From Thermaurantimonas aggregans (GTDB taxonomy: Bacteria; Bacteroidota; Bacteroidia; Flavobacteriales; Schleiferiaceae), in the NCBI RefSeq assembly GCF_003851885.1, contig NZ_BHZE01000018.1, positions 1 through 59,869 on the forward strand: 59,869 nucleotides of DNA, given 5' to 3'. Within the stretch, counting starts at the first letter, position 1. Each line of letters starts with the position of its first letter. Positions 41,536 to 50,800 of this stretch are shown here, piece by piece. The notes under the pieces are model-generated. The model made no database searches, was not told the origin of the DNA, and worked only from the letters and a program-made list of their open reading frames with translations. A program made the position numbers and the translations under genes.

Positions 41536-42195
41536 TCACTTCTCTGATTTGGTAGTTTTTGTTTCTTGAATCAGCTTATAATAGTAAAAAAGAAATGGTA
41601 AAGTAGTGAAGAAAAGTATTGTATTTCGCACATCAAGCTCCTCAGGATTTGTTAAGTAAAAATAAATCATCAGAAGGTAAGAACTGATAATTATAAAAGC
41701 AACAAAATGCATATAAAAAGGGATCTTTTTTAGAGCCTTAGAATCAACTTCAATTTCCCACTTCAGATTTTTTATAGCATCAGCTCCGCTTTGATCAACC
41801 ATTATAGTCCAATTTTCTCCACTAGTTAATTTAAGAATGGCTTGAATGTTTTTTTCATCGTAAGAAAATATGTGCTTAAATAGAATGTTTTTAGAAAGTT
41901 CGTTAAAAGGAATTTCTTTAAAAAAATTGCCATTTTCAGAGTAGAAGATTAATGAATTATTTGAAATAGAAAAATATCCATTGGAAAGAATTGAACTTTT
42001 AATAAAACGAAATCGCCTAAAATAGATAAGAAATATGACAATAAATGCTGGAAAAATATACACCATTAAATCAATGGCATTAAATGAAATTAAGAGCAGA
42101 AGCGAAATAAGTGTTGTAACTACAAGAAACAGAGAAACCTTTAATAGTTCTGCATTCGAACCTTTGAATAAGTTGCATGGGTATTTTGAATCCAT
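41536..42195 (-). CDS. Membrane protein of unknown function, four predicted helices
   Basis: 219 residues from the ATG at 42195; 40 more codons are open upstream but run into the acylphosphatase gene and look artificial. Hydrophobic segments at about 17-38, 44-62, 165-185 and 195-212 enclose a soluble loop of about 100 residues that resembles a PH-like (bPH) domain of small membrane proteins (IPFNELSKNILFKHIFSYDEKNIQAI). The gene is notably AT-rich and uses many Phe, Ile, Lys and Asn codons, unlike its neighbours, which may signal late acquisition. No named family. Confidence 0.6.
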   Translation of the reverse strand: MDSKYPCNLFKGSNAELLKVSLFLVVTTLISLLLLISFNAIDLMVYIFPAFIVIFLIYFRRFRFIKSSILSNGYFSISNNSLIFYSENGNFFKEIPFNELSKNILFKHIFSYDEKNIQAILKLTSGENWTIMVDQSGADAIKNLKWEIEVDSKALKKIPFYMHFVAFIIISSYLLMIYFYLTNPEELDVRNTILFFTTLPFLFYYYKLIQETKTTKSEK

Positions 42196-42263
42196 TTTTT
42201 CTGAGATTATAAACAAAAATGTATCGTAAAAAATGGATTCTTTTTTACTGCATATGCTGTAAT

Positions 42264-42536
42264 TTATCGAATAACTTGGAAGTTTTGGAAAAAGTGCAAA
42301 GGCACATATTCCCATTCGACGCGCTCTACGTGCGATGCTGGGCTGCCTTCGTGAAGAAATTTGATGAATTCTTGTAATTGATCGTCAAATCCCTGAGCAT
42401 ATGTTAAAACAGTACCATCAGGCTCATTACGCACATATCCTACTAAATTCAGCTCACGAGCCTTTAGCAAGGTGTATTGTCTAAAATACACGCCCTGCAC
42501 CTTGCCGTAAACTTTTGCTTTAATACATTTAAACAT
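42264..42536 (-). CDS. acyP: Acylphosphatase
   Basis: 90 residues, the standard length. Hydrolyses acyl phosphates such as acetyl or carbamoyl phosphate. Both active-site residues are present: Arg19 in GKVQGVYFRQYT, which binds the phosphate, and Asn37 in GYVRNEPDGTV, which positions the water. Starts at ATG 42536. Cytoplasmic. Its stop lies within the rejected N-terminal extension of the preceding membrane protein, so the two are separate units. Confidence 0.93.
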   Translation of the reverse strand: MFKCIKAKVYGKVQGVYFRQYTLLKARELNLVGYVRNEPDGTVLTYAQGFDDQLQEFIKFLHEGSPASHVERVEWEYVPLHFFQNFQVIR

Positions 42537-42599
42537 ATGCCTTTTGTCTTTTCAATGACAAAAGAACGAAGACAAATGTTTAGTTGAGACCACTGTGGT

Positions 42600-42968
42600 T
42601 TAAAAACACCCGTCATCGGGATTATTAGTAGGTGTAGCCACTAATTGTATAAAAGCTTCTTCTAATGGTGTAAGTTTGATGTATCCGCAGCCAAGCAACA
42701 AGGTAGTAGAGTCGATGCCTTTCTTAGCCTCAACAATAAAAATAGCCTCCTTATCGTAGGTAAAAGCCAGTTCTCCAGCTCGATTGGTGTAACCAGAAAA
42801 CTGCACTATTGAATTTGGCACATTGGGAGCCACATACACAAAAGCAGAATCAATTGGCTGTCGAGCTTCGTTTACGACGCGAATGCGAAAGTGATAGATA
42901 GGGTCTTCTTGACTGCAGGCCGATGCAATAAGCAGGATAAAAAATGCGATAATTAAGTGGTTTCTCAT
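42600..42968 (-). CDS. Small lipoprotein with Ig-like fold (tandem paralogue 2)
   Basis: 122 residues from ATG 42968 (the open frame begins 12 codons earlier). Lipobox in FFILLIASACSQ, lipidated Cys18. The mature part (HFRIRVVNEARQPIDSAFVYVAP, then SGYTNRAGELAFTYDKEAIFIVEAKKG) has the pattern of a carboxypeptidase-regulatory-like beta-sandwich. It ends with Cys-Phe. The gene is ten bases downstream of a similar gene (42979-43335), with which it shares the order lipobox, sandwich, DxKAI-V-E-KG stretch and penultimate Cys. Function unknown. Confidence 0.7.
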   Translation of the reverse strand: MRNHLIIAFFILLIASACSQEDPIYHFRIRVVNEARQPIDSAFVYVAPNVPNSIVQFSGYTNRAGELAFTYDKEAIFIVEAKKGIDSTTLLLGCGYIKLTPLEEAFIQLVATPTNNPDDGCF

Positions 42969-42978
42969 AAAGTAATTC

Positions 42979-43335
42979 TTATTTACATCCTCTTCTCGGA
43001 TCACCTTCTGGATAAATGGTTACATCCACAAATATGTTTCCTCGCTGCAATTCAACGACATCACAGCGCTTATACCACCCTTTGCCTACTTCGTATTCTA
43101 CAATTGCCTTATGATCATACGAGAAGGTGGCTTCGCCTATTTGATTGGTAGTAATGTAGCCGTCTATTAAAGAGTTATCTACTGGAGTGTAGAGATATAT
43201 AAAGGCGTTTTGAACAGGGCGACCATCGGGTAAGGTGACTCGAAAGGTGACTTTGTAAGGATTATTATCAGGTGAACAAGATATAATAAGCAAAGTAGAA
43301 ATAAAGAATATTGCTTTTGAGAAAGCTTTTGCCAT
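42979..43335 (-). CDS. Small lipoprotein with Ig-like fold (tandem paralogue 1)
   Basis: 118 residues from ATG 43335 (frame open 33 codons further upstream). Lipobox in FFISTLLIISCSP. The mature part, VTFRVTLPDGRPVQNAFIYLYTP then TNQIGEATFSYDHKAIVEYEVGKGWYK, is a carboxypeptidase-regulatory-like sandwich like that of the downstream gene; it ends with Cys-Lys after a conserved Arg-Arg-Gly. Ends and positions of Cys match in the two proteins, so they probably arose by duplication. A single operon with the 42600-42968 gene, divergent from pheS. Confidence 0.7.
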   Translation of the reverse strand: MAKAFSKAIFFISTLLIISCSPDNNPYKVTFRVTLPDGRPVQNAFIYLYTPVDNSLIDGYITTNQIGEATFSYDHKAIVEYEVGKGWYKRCDVVELQRGNIFVDVTIYPEGDPRRGCK

Positions 43336-43374
43336 ACTGGATCGTTTAACTGAAATGCAGTTAGCAAATTTAAC

Positions 43375-43404
43375 TTTGTTTAGCGAAAATAGAAACAACT
43401 TTGC
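43375..43404 (+). promoter_or_regulatory. Candidate promoter of pheS
   Basis: TTTG at 43375-43378, 18 bases, then CAACTTTG at 43397-43404, one mismatch to the Bacteroidota -7 consensus TAnnTTTG. This is a near-consensus -33/-7 pair. The start point would be about 42 bases before the pheS ATG. A second -7-like TAACTTTG overlaps its -33 box at 43371-43378. Confidence 0.35.
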
Positions 43405-43453
43405 AGCTCTCTTTATTTGAAAAGCATTTATCATTAAATCAGCAAATTATACT

Positions 43454-44467
43454 ATGCTAAGCTTACCCTACATTCAAGAGCTATCCCAAGAAATTTCAGC
43501 GGCCCTACTCTCAACTCCGGAAGAAGTGGAGGCGTTCCGATTGAAATATTTAAGCAAAAAAGGTATAATACCTTCATTGTTTGACGAGTTTAAAACCATA
43601 GGTGGAGCTGAGAAGAAAACCTACGGAAAACCGCTCAACGAATTAAAAAAACTGGCTGAAGAAAAGTTTCAATCAGCAAAAAGTACTTTAGAAAATAAGA
43701 ACCTTACCACTTCATCTAATTGCGATTTTACAAGACCTGCGCATCTATTATCAGTGGGCTCTCGGCATCCTGTATCAATGGTCATCGAAGAAATGATCGA
43801 GATTTTTTCGCGCATTGGCTTTACAGTGCTCGATGGACCGGAGATCGAAGATGATTGGCACAACTTTACAGCCTTAAATTTTCCGCCTGATCATCCTGCC
43901 CGCGACATGCAGGACACCTTTTTTATCTCCAAAAATCCGGATATGGCCCTACGCACACATACTTCAAATGTGCAAGTGCGAGCTATGGAAACAATGAAAC
44001 CGCCGATTCGGGTTTTGGCACCGGGTAGGGTGTACAGAAACGAAGCAATCTCAGCGCGCTCACACTGCTTTTTTCATCAGATTGAAGGCCTCTACATCGA
44101 CAAAAATGTTTCTTTTGCCGATCTGAAACAGACCTTGCTTTATTTTACAGAGTCCTTCTTTGGCAAGAGCAAGATTCGCATGCGGCCCTCCTACTTTCCA
44201 TTTACCGAGCCTAGCGCTGAGGTAGATGTGTACTGGGGGCTAGAGAATGAAGTGGATTACAGAATCACCAAGGGAACAGGTTGGCTTGAAATTTTAGGTT
44301 GTGGCATGGTTGATCCCAACGTACTTCAAGCTTGCGGTATCGATCCGAATGAATACAGTGGGTTTGCCTTTGGCATTGGCATAGAGCGCATTGCGATGAA
44401 TCGCTATCAAATTCCCGACATTCGCATGCTGAGCGAAAACGACGTACGCTTTTTGCGTCAGTTCTAA
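43454..44467 (+). CDS. pheS: Phenylalanine-tRNA ligase alpha subunit
   Basis: 337 residues, full family length. N-terminal coiled coil for tRNA contact (about 1-85), then the class II catalytic core with GHPxxxxIEEMIEIFSRIGF-type motif 1 (SVGSRHPVSMVIEEMIEIF), motif 2 around VYRNEAISARSHCFFHQIEG, and motif 3 in GFAFGIGIERIAM. With PheT it charges tRNA-Phe. PheT is not adjacent, as usual in this phylum. It stands alone, between divergent small lipoproteins and a strong terminator at 44507-44542. Confidence 0.96.
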   Translation: MLSLPYIQELSQEISAALLSTPEEVEAFRLKYLSKKGIIPSLFDEFKTIGGAEKKTYGKPLNELKKLAEEKFQSAKSTLENKNLTTSSNCDFTRPAHLLSVGSRHPVSMVIEEMIEIFSRIGFTVLDGPEIEDDWHNFTALNFPPDHPARDMQDTFFISKNPDMALRTHTSNVQVRAMETMKPPIRVLAPGRVYRNEAISARSHCFFHQIEGLYIDKNVSFADLKQTLLYFTESFFGKSKIRMRPSYFPFTEPSAEVDVYWGLENEVDYRITKGTGWLEILGCGMVDPNVLQACGIDPNEYSGFAFGIGIERIAMNRYQIPDIRMLSENDVRFLRQF

Positions 44468-44506
44468 TTCTGGCTTTAGTTTTTTGTATTTTAGAGTTCG
44501 TAATGC

Positions 44507-44542
44507 AAAAATGGTAAGGCAGAAACCGCCTTACCATTTTTT
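44507..44542 (+). terminator. Rho-independent terminator of pheS
   Basis: A perfect 14-bp stem with AATGGTAAGGC and its complement and a 7-base loop AGAAACC, followed by T-rich sequence. 40 bases after the pheS stop. Confidence 0.93.
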
Positions 44543-44623
44543 GTTTCAAAAATATTTTAACCTTTTCTACAAAGAAAAACCGATGTTTCGCTGATGTTTT
44601 AGGGTTTTTTCAAAATATATTAA

Positions 44624-44650
44624 ACAAACCTTTAACATTTTTAGGTTTGT
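44624..44650 (+). promoter_or_regulatory. Inverted repeat overlapping a -7 box, upstream of the esterase/ATP-grasp/GCS2 operon
   Basis: Perfect 8-bp arms ACAAACCT and AGGTTTGT with an 11-base spacer. The right arm overlaps TAGGTTTG (44642-44649), an exact -7 consensus match; no good -33 TTG is found upstream. A protein bound to the repeat would block that promoter, so this looks like an operator. The operon's ATG is 43 bases downstream. Confidence 0.4.
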
Positions 44651-44692
44651 AATGGAATTTTTTATTTATTGCATGCCGAATATCTCTGATGT

Positions 44693-45415
44693 ATGACCAA
44701 CGAAAGATACCTAAAATGGTATTCGCGAGAGCTTAATATGGACATAGAAATGCTGACCTATGGCTACCAGGGCATGCCTCTCATCATTTTCCCTACGAGC
44801 TTGGGTCGCTTCTACGAAAGCAAGGATTTTCGGCTTATTCATTCGATTGATTGGTTTTTGAAAGAGGGTTTTTTTAAAATCTATTGTATTGATGGAATCG
44901 ACCGACTGAGTTGGTACAACAAACACATTCACCCAGCCCAGAGGGTGAAAAATCACATTTGGTACGATTTAATGATTTACAATGAATTGGCTCCTTGGGC
45001 AATGCACGAAACCGGTTTCGGTAAAGTGGCAGTGGCTGGATGCAGTTTTGGCGGTTATCACGCCATGAATTTCGGATTAAAACATCCCGATCGCACAAAA
45101 TACATTATCAGCATGAGCGGGGCGTTTAACATCAAAGGTCGGCTCGATGGATACTACGACGACAATGTGTACTTCAACAATCCCCCCGATTTTCTTCCGA
45201 ATGCTTGGAACGATCACTTCCGAGACTTGTTCGTTTTCCTCGGGGTGGGTGAGTGGGACATCTGTCTGGGCGACAACTACGAAATGGCCGATATGCTCGG
45301 CAAACGCGGCATTCGCAACTGGCTCGACATTCGTCCGCGCGAAGTGCACGACTGGCCTCTGTGGCGGACCATCTTTCCACACTACTTATCAATGATTGTC
45401 AACTCTCAAGTGTAA
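44693..45415 (+). CDS. Putative esterase (alpha/beta hydrolase), first gene of an amidoligase operon
   Basis: 240 residues, PF00756-type esterase fold. Nucleophile Ser118 lies in GCSFGGYHAMNFG, the C-terminal His in EVHDWPLW (about residue 221), and an acid candidate Asp around 195-205 (GVGEWDICLGDNYE). The N-terminal WYSRELNMDIEMLTYGYQGMPLIIFPTSLGRF is typical of this branch. Could hydrolyse or transfer an ester or amide in the product of the next two genes. It precedes the ATP-grasp gene by 23 bases with the IR operator upstream; the three genes end at one terminator. Confidence 0.87.
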   Translation: MTNERYLKWYSRELNMDIEMLTYGYQGMPLIIFPTSLGRFYESKDFRLIHSIDWFLKEGFFKIYCIDGIDRLSWYNKHIHPAQRVKNHIWYDLMIYNELAPWAMHETGFGKVAVAGCSFGGYHAMNFGLKHPDRTKYIISMSGAFNIKGRLDGYYDDNVYFNNPPDFLPNAWNDHFRDLFVFLGVGEWDICLGDNYEMADMLGKRGIRNWLDIRPREVHDWPLWRTIFPHYLSMIVNSQV

Positions 45416-45438
45416 CGAAATAAAATCCCCTTACTTCT

Positions 45439-46458
45439 ATGAAAAAAATAGGTATTCTCTTCGGAATGGAAAGGACCTTTCCAAAGGCCTTTGTAGAACG
45501 TGTAAACGAGATGAATGTGGACGGTATCACTGCCGAACCGGTAAAGGTAGATGTAGTCCAACAGGCTGTGGGGACACCCTATGCAGTGATCATCGATCGT
45601 ATTTCACAAGATGTGCCCTTCTATCGCGCTTATCTGAAAAATGCCGCTGCCGCTGGAGCTGCTGTGATCAACAATCCCTTCTGGTGGAGTGCTGATGAAA
45701 AGTTTATAAACAACAGTATTGCCATCTCAGTGGGAGTGCCGGTACCTAAAACGGTGCTGTTGCCCAGCTTTGCTCGCCCTGACGATACCACCGACGCTTC
45801 ATTTACAAACTTAGTATTTCCGCTTTCATGGCAGCAAATCTTTGATTACCTTGGCTTTCCGGTGTTTATGAAACCTCATGCAGGTGGTGGGTGGAAGAGT
45901 GTTTTTAAAGTACACAATGTAGATGAACTTTTCAACGCCTATCACCAGACTGGCCAGCTGGTCATGATGGCACAAGAAGCTATTGAATTCGAAGAGTACT
46001 ATAGGTGCTACTGTATCGGTCGCAAGTATGTGCGCATCATGCCTTATGAACCGCGCAATCCACACCACCTGCGCTATGTGAGCGACAAGAATCCATCGCC
46101 AGAGATGGAAAAATTGCTGACCGATTACGTATTAAGGCTTAACAATGCGCTCGGCTATGATTTTAATACAGTTGAATTTGCTGTGCGCGACGGCATTCCT
46201 TACGCTATAGACTTCTGCAATCCAGCGCCCGATGCAGATGTGCACTCCGTGGGTCAAGAAAACTTCGAATGGGTCGTAGAGCACGCTGCCAAATACGCCA
46301 TAGAGCGCGCTCAGCAGCACAAAGAAGGGCAAATGAATCTGACCTGGGGCGACTTTGTGAAACGCTCCGTAGCTGATATGCAGTCTGTAGAAAAGGCTAC
46401 AAAAGAAAAAAAAGCCTCCTCACCCGCTAAGTCATCTCAAAAGGCTAAAAAACAATAA
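45439..46458 (+). CDS. ATP-grasp ligase (amidoligase operon, second gene)
   Basis: 339 residues. ATP-grasp fold: N-terminal domain (1-85), ATP-binding lysine in GFPVFMKPHAGGGWKSVF (Lys145), and Mg-binding residues Glu246, Asp258 and Asn261 in VEFAVRDGIPYAIDFCNPAPDAD. These enzymes join a carboxylate to an amine, thiol or similar group via an acyl phosphate. A Lys/Ala/Ser-rich tail (about 319-339) is unusual and could be a flexible contact. It sits between an esterase and a glutamate-cysteine-ligase-like enzyme, which suggests consecutive ligations. Substrates unknown. Confidence 0.88.
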   Translation: MKKIGILFGMERTFPKAFVERVNEMNVDGITAEPVKVDVVQQAVGTPYAVIIDRISQDVPFYRAYLKNAAAAGAAVINNPFWWSADEKFINNSIAISVGVPVPKTVLLPSFARPDDTTDASFTNLVFPLSWQQIFDYLGFPVFMKPHAGGGWKSVFKVHNVDELFNAYHQTGQLVMMAQEAIEFEEYYRCYCIGRKYVRIMPYEPRNPHHLRYVSDKNPSPEMEKLLTDYVLRLNNALGYDFNTVEFAVRDGIPYAIDFCNPAPDADVHSVGQENFEWVVEHAAKYAIERAQQHKEGQMNLTWGDFVKRSVADMQSVEKATKEKKASSPAKSSQKAKKQ

Positions 46459-46472
46459 AAACATTCAACTCT

Positions 46473-47585
46473 ATGGCACTGCCCAAATTCACCCTTGGCG
46501 TAGAAGAAGAGTACATGGTAGTTCACCCAGAAACTCGGGAACTGACCAGCCACGAACAAAAGATTGTAGAAATTGCCTCCAAAACTCTCGACGATAAGGT
46601 AAAAGCTGAGATGCATCAGGCTGTGGTAGAAGTGGGGACTTCTATCTGCAAGGATGTGCACGAAGTGCGCGATGAAATCAAAAAGCTGCGCAAAAACGTG
46701 GCAGAAATTGCCAGCGATTTAGGCTTACGCATCGGCTGCTCCGGTACGCATCCCTTTTCGCACTGGAGCAAGCAGTTGATCACGCCCAATCCGCGCTACG
46801 ACGAAATTGTAAACGAGATGCAGGAGGCTGCGCGAAGCAATCTCATTTTTGGTCTGCATGTGCACGTAGGCATGCCGAGCAAGTCCATAGCCATGCACAT
46901 TGCCAATACGATGCGTTACTTTTTACCACACTTATATGCCCTTAGCACAAATTCCCCCTTTTGGGAAGGACGAAATACGGGATTCAAATCCTTCAGAAGC
47001 AAGGTATTTGACAAATTTCCGCGTACGGGAATTCCTGACTACTTCTCGAGCTACGAAGATTATATCCGCTATGTGAATTTGCTGGTCAAAACCAATTGCA
47101 TCGACAATGCGAAAAAAATCTGGTGGGATTTGCGGGTACACCCCTTCTTCGATACCATTGAGTTCCGAATCTGTGACGTACCCATGCGCTGCGAAGAAAC
47201 AGTGTGTCTCACTGCCCTCTTTCAAGCTTTGGTTGCTAAAATCTACAAATTGCGCGAGCAAAACATGGGCTTTATCATCTACCAGCGCGCCCTTATTAAT
47301 GAGAATAAATGGCGTGCCAGTCGCTATGGCATTGACGGTAAGCTCATAGACTTTGGCAAAGAAGAAGAGGTGCGAGCGCGTGTGCTGATCGAAGAAATTC
47401 TCGACTTTGTAGACGATGTGGTTGATGAGCTTGGCTGCCGTGAAGAAGTATTGTTTGCTCGCAAAATAATGGAAATGGGTACCGGAGCTGATCGTCAGCT
47501 GAAGGTGTATGAAGAAAGTGGTGGAGACTTGGTCAAAGTGGTCGATTACATTCTCGAACAGACCATTTGTGATTGTGACTGTTAA
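46473..47585 (+). CDS. YbdK-type carboxylate-amine ligase (GCS2 family)
   Basis: 370 residues, normal for the YbdK branch of glutamate-cysteine ligase 2. The ATP/metal core GVEEEY (9-14), NLIFGLHVHVGM (about 126-137) and RxCDxPM-type IEFRICDVPM (about 228-237) are intact. The family forms gamma-glutamyl or other amide bonds with weak activity in vitro on glutamate and cysteine. The last seven residues are TICDCDC, three cysteines at the extreme C-terminus, which I do not know in the family. It ends the operon 14 bases before its terminator. A real role for glutathione synthesis cannot be claimed. Confidence 0.9.
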   Translation: MALPKFTLGVEEEYMVVHPETRELTSHEQKIVEIASKTLDDKVKAEMHQAVVEVGTSICKDVHEVRDEIKKLRKNVAEIASDLGLRIGCSGTHPFSHWSKQLITPNPRYDEIVNEMQEAARSNLIFGLHVHVGMPSKSIAMHIANTMRYFLPHLYALSTNSPFWEGRNTGFKSFRSKVFDKFPRTGIPDYFSSYEDYIRYVNLLVKTNCIDNAKKIWWDLRVHPFFDTIEFRICDVPMRCEETVCLTALFQALVAKIYKLREQNMGFIIYQRALINENKWRASRYGIDGKLIDFGKEEEVRARVLIEEILDFVDDVVDELGCREEVLFARKIMEMGTGADRQLKVYEESGGDLVKVVDYILEQTICDCDC

Positions 47586-47600
47586 CAGGTGCTTCAGACT

Positions 47601-47628
47601 AAAAAACCGGCTTTATGGCCGGTTTTTT
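47601..47628 (+). terminator. Rho-independent terminator of the amidoligase operon
   Basis: A perfect stem AAAAAACCGGC / GCCGGTTTTTT with a 6-base loop TTTATG, starting 16 bases after the GCS2 stop. Confidence 0.9.
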
Positions 47629-47893
47629 ATTTTTCCAAAAATTGGAAAACAAACTCATTGCATTTAAATATCCAAATAATATTTCATGCATCATATAATT
47701 CCATTTATGAAATAATTGTCCAAAAAAGGGAAATGCAGCAACTTTTCACGCTTCCCGAGAGTTGTCAAATAAAAAGTCAATATTTTTATAAATATCAGTA
47801 AATCAATATTATAAGAATGGATTTTTCCCTTTCGTGATTCTTTGTTGAATCAAGCCAGCATTTGGCACACTTTGGGAGAAATTCCTTAACGTT
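47629..47893. other. Intergenic region, probable promoter of the large T9SS protein gene
   Basis: 265 AT-rich bases after the terminator. Several near-repeats of TCAATATT (around 47778 and 47803) and a weak promoter-like run TTGTTG ... CACTTTGG (47843-47876) close to the ATG. No frame of coding quality, no RNA gene. Confidence 0.4.
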
Positions 47894-50800
47894 ATGAAGA
47901 CCGTATTTAAAACATTAGCCCTTCTACTCAGTTATCCAGTTGTTGCACAAGTAGCACTTGTGACTAACACCAACGATGCTGGTCCGGGTTCTCTTCGTCA
48001 GGCAATTATCACTGCCAACAGCAACCCCTCCATTACCAGCATTCAATTTAGCATTCCAGCTACTGACCCTAATTTTAATGCTGTACACGGAACCTACACC
48101 ATAGCTGTTGCCAGCATGTTGCCCGATATCACCCGTCAAGGTTTGGTAATAGACGGCTATTCACAAAAAGTGAATCAAACGCCTGCAAATAGCGGCTTTA
48201 TCGGCTCAGCTATCCCCACCGGTTATCCTGCCAATGGCACTACAGCGCTTATTCCCATTCCAGAAATTCGCATAGTGCCCCGCGATACCAATCTTCAGCG
48301 CGGCCTTACCATTGCGGCAAAAAATGTAACCATTCGTGGACTCGGTATTGCCGGATTTGGATTTAACTTCACTAACAACGACGGAAACATTGTACTTCTA
48401 CCCGGTGCTGATGGTGCTATCATCGAGAACAATGTGCTCGGCTCCATGAACCATACCATTGCCATTCCCACCCCCAACAAAGAAAAAACCGCAGGTAATA
48501 ACGTGGTAGCTTTTGACGTAAAAAACGGCAAACTCCTCAACAACATCATTGCTTTTGCTGGTTCGATGGGCGCCTTTTTCAACTACCAATGCTCCGGTTG
48601 GGAAGTGCGCGGCAACGAATTTGCCGCCAACGGCCGTACTAATGTAATCTGTGACAACATCGATATCGCTTACAAATCTTCAAACTTCCTCTTAGAGCGC
48701 AACGCCATGTATGCTGCCGGCGCCAATGGCATTGACCTTCACAACGCCACAGGCAACCACACCATTCGCTTCAATACGATTTTCAACAGCGGCCAACTCC
48801 GCGTTGAAAACAGCGGCATCCGCGTATATGGACAAAACAACTACATCCATAACAACAACATCTACGCAAATCACGGTGCAGGCATCATGATCACGACCGA
48901 TGCCCTCTATAACACCATGCAGTCAAACCGTTTTAAAGACAACGGCAACTATCAGGTAGGTACTTTCCCCAAAACTAACAACATCGCCATCAACCTCAAC
49001 GCTCCAAGTGAAAACAACCTGCGTGGTACAGCACCTTTTTATACCCTAAATGATTTGAACGACGCTGATAACGGTGGTAATGAATTGCACAACTTCCCTG
49101 TAATTGACCAGGCGTACATCCAAGGTGGCATATTCCACGTAAAGGGTTTTGCTCGTCCCGGCGCACAGGTTGAGCTCTACGTGGGTGACCTTTTCACCGG
49201 CGCGGTATTTCCACAGGGTATTGAACCACTTGGAATATTTACCGAAGGCTCAGCCGACGATCACGATGCCTCTACCGGCAGCTATGGTCCGGGTGCAGTT
49301 AATGGCACATTGGTGGGTCAAGATGCTACAAATCGCTTCCATTTCATCTTGCCTAAGCCAGCTTCAGTAAATGTTGGCACTCTGCTTACTTCCCTCTCTA
49401 CGCTCAATGGAAATACTTCCGAATTTGGCAACGCTGCCGCTGTAGGCTCTCAGCCAGTAGCTCTCTATCCCTCATTAGAGTGCATTTACCAAAATCAAAA
49501 CGGCCAGTATGTTGCATCTTTCTCTTACACCAACACGACTTCTTCATCCATCACCATCAATGCAGGTACCAATAATCAGGTGACAGGCGGCACAGTAATC
49601 GGTACTTTGCCCACCATCTTCGCTCCCGGTACTACCGCCGGTGCGCTTAAAGTAGCCTTCACTGCTTCAGCGACCTGGACCATCAGTGGCCAATCTGCCA
49701 CCGCTGATGCGACATCAGTACTCTGCCCTGTGGATCTGGCTGTGACCGCAACCGTGGACAACAGCGCTCCCGATGCCGGAACCAATGTAACCTTCACTAT
49801 TCAGTTTACCAACCTCTCTACCACTACACCCACAGCTGATGCCATCTTCCTGATCAATCTTCCCGATAGCCTTCAATACATTTCTCATACAGCACCTGGC
49901 TTCACCTTCACTCCGGGTACAGGTGTAGTGACCATCCCCTTTGTGAATCCGGGCCAGACCTTTACTCTTACTCTCACCGTAAAAGCCAATGGCTCAGGTC
50001 TGCTTACTGCCGGATACGTAAGCTCAGCCCAACCTGACAACAACGCTGCCAATAATACCGCATCTGTCAACATTACCACCCAATGTGCCAGCGGTGGCAA
50101 CGACGGCGGAATCGAAAGCCATGGCTCCATGTCAGCCGCCATTAATCTGCGCAACTTCAACCGTCTGAAGTCTGGACGTCATCACTTCTACGCTCAGGTA
50201 GAGACTCTGCCCCTTAAGGCTGACAAAGGTTCTATGCTGGCTGGTCGCAATGGCCTCTCACTGAGTGACCTCTTCCCGGCTAATGGACCTGAAAACACCA
50301 TCGGACGCGTAGTGACTCCCAAAGACTTGATGAACATTACCAACGCACTCGATATTTACAGTCTCGACTACTTCCGCACAGGCAGCCGTCGCCTTGGTTC
50401 CATTCTCGGCATCGAAACACCTGCCGGCGAAGTGTATGAGCACACAAAAGTCGTTTGCGACCGCCTCAATGGCGCGGCTATCCCTCGTATTTTCCATATG
50501 CAGGCAGCCGGTCATCCCTTTATCATGGCCGAAATGAGCCAGGAAAATGGCGACATTGACTACAACATTTCCTTCGTAGTGTATCAATATGCAGATGGCA
50601 CGTTCGCTATCGACAACCGCTGGAACCTCACTGAATACCGTCCACAGGGCGCTGAGCGCGTGTTCAACTTCCAGGTTTGGACCGTTTCGCCCCACCTCAC
50701 CGTTAAAATGGTCGAAGAAATTATCGCCCTTGTTGCACAGAACGGCCCCGTAAGTTTCATCAACCAGTCACCTGCCATCATCCCAACCGTGTGGGTAGAA

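Noticed and set aside
42196-42315. Forty-codon N-terminal extension of the AT-rich membrane protein
   Set aside because: Overlaps the end of the acylphosphatase gene in another frame; the ATG at 42195 gives a normal soluble start.
47589-47801. 70-codon frame after the amidoligase operon
   Set aside because: Runs across the terminator hairpin and lacks coding character.
47866-47881. Sigma-54-like TGGCAC before the large T9SS gene
   Set aside because: The -24 half is perfect, but the -12 GC is GG and the T pair is shifted; not a credible promoter.
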